Source: Straminergon stramineum (lineage: Eukaryota; Streptophyta; Bryopsida; Hypnales; Calliergonaceae). Taken from it: a DNA stretch of 64,000 nt. The translations under genes were made by a program, and so were the position numbers. Where the stretch lies: contig OY987271.1 of NCBI GenBank assembly GCA_963920665.1, positions 9,303,350 to 9,367,349 of the forward strand, in the 5' to 3' direction. Positions within the stretch are counted from its first letter, which is position 1; every line of letters begins with the position of its first letter. Positions 63,401-64,000 of the stretch are shown here, in pieces. Under the pieces are notes generated by a model. The model searched no databases. It saw only the letters and a list, made by a program, of their open reading frames with translations, and was not told where the DNA came from.

Positions 63401-64000
63401 ATCACTTTGGATTTTCATCCTCATCTTTAAGGGTTTTCACTTCCAAAATTGTTCGCAAACTTAATTTCTGGAAATTAACTTCAAATCACAAACGGATTGC
63501 GCCGTTGGCTTCAAAGGGCCATTTATAGACATCAGCAACCCCCACTCCTTTTCCTATCTCCAAAATCTCAACGAAACCTAGCACCAACTTAAGGCTAAAA
63601 CTAGGTAAAAATCCAACTTTTGAAGTTTAACAATTTTGCGCAAAATCACTAGCCTAGGCTCTTAATTATGTGTGGGGGAGTAAAAAAACACCTATCTTTG
63701 ACCTCATTTTGCTTCCGTATACTCCAACTCCGCAAATTAACTTTGTTGTAATCTTTAAATTATACCGGTTGTTAGAGAATCTTGCAAGACCGGGTACTTC
63801 TGACTATTGGAATTTCTTGAAACTTGTTGGGGCGGCTCATCAATATAAAAGATGTTATTCTAATTTTTAGTGAGATTTTACCGCCACCTCGATAATTTCT
63901 AGGAATTTCCCATTGTAGGTTTGGATAATAGACCATCTGGAAAGGCATTTTCTGACTATCAGAAAATTCCAAATTTTTTTGAGGAACTTTTTATCGAATC
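60475..64000 (-). repeat. Right arm of giant inverted repeat IR3, cut by window edge
   Basis: The inverse partner of 54500-58880, with matching blocks in mirrored order. It keeps the uninterrupted site of the family B insertion near 63155. It carries its own expansion of a short tandem repeat at 62093-62400. The outermost block (63640-64000) matches 12880-13160, and the end of the arm lies beyond the window. Confidence 0.8.
62093..62400. repeat. ~31-bp tandem repeat, about 10 copies
   Basis: Units read roughly AATTATTGAACCCCTCCCT plus a variable CC-rich tail. They are diverged from each other. The left arm of IR3 has no such array at the matching place (about 57040-57120), so the array grew in this arm only. 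Confidence 0.75.

Overview
This is plant nuclear DNA, almost entirely transposable elements. It is AT-rich with no bacterial-type gene layout. It has a short interstitial TTTAGGG/TTAGGG-type telomeric repeat, spliced coding sequence, and a plant-type CACTA (En/Spm) transposon with TNP2, DUF4218 and DUF4216 regions. A second degraded transposase-like gene is of the DUF7869 type, which I associate mainly with seedless plants and other large plant genomes. That makes a bryophyte, lycophyte, fern or similar plausible, but the species cannot be fixed from this window. No rRNA, tRNA, CRISPR array or intact host gene was recognised.

Layout. 0.6-1.8 kb: a TTAA-flanked short transposon, a telomere-like repeat and a 27-bp minisatellite. 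1.8-7.2 kb: a decayed DUF7869 element with a leader exon, an intron-like stretch holding about a dozen copies of a 19-bp palindrome, and a coding part broken by in-frame stops and a frameshift. 7.2-19.2 kb: arms of a giant inverted-repeat family, interrupted by a smaller foldback element (8671-11915), two TTAA elements and two MITEs. 19.4-34.8 kb: a small element with 4-bp target duplications (family E) split by a 14.6-kb CACTA element. The CACTA element carries two divergent genes: TNP2-type on + at 29.05-33.4 kb and a TnpA-like accessory gene on - at 26.4-21.5 kb. 35-36.5 kb: a non-autonomous CACTA relative. 36.5-44.4 kb: AT-rich repeats, an E-like element and another foldback arm. 44.4-47.8 kb: the only less AT-rich, possibly host-gene-like stretch, unidentified. 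48-50.2 kb: a TTAA element with an E element inside it, then a CACTA MITE. 50.2-54.3 kb: mostly featureless. 54.3-64 kb: a giant inverted repeat with arms over 3.5 kb that runs off the right edge.

The main result is insertion history that can be read inside the window itself. Several empty sites are preserved in paralogous copies or opposite inverted-repeat arms. They fix exact target duplications: TTAA for family B (TIR CCCCTAAAGG), 4 bp for family E (TIR GGGTGATTGCAAGAAACACT), and 3 bp (AAT) for the CACTA element. Both transposase genes carry premature stops that are all explainable as C-to-T changes, as expected for methylated, silenced elements. The CACTA gene also has an apparent GT-to-AT splice-donor change. 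Neither looks able to make its full protein, although the short family B and E copies imply movement driven by transposases encoded elsewhere.
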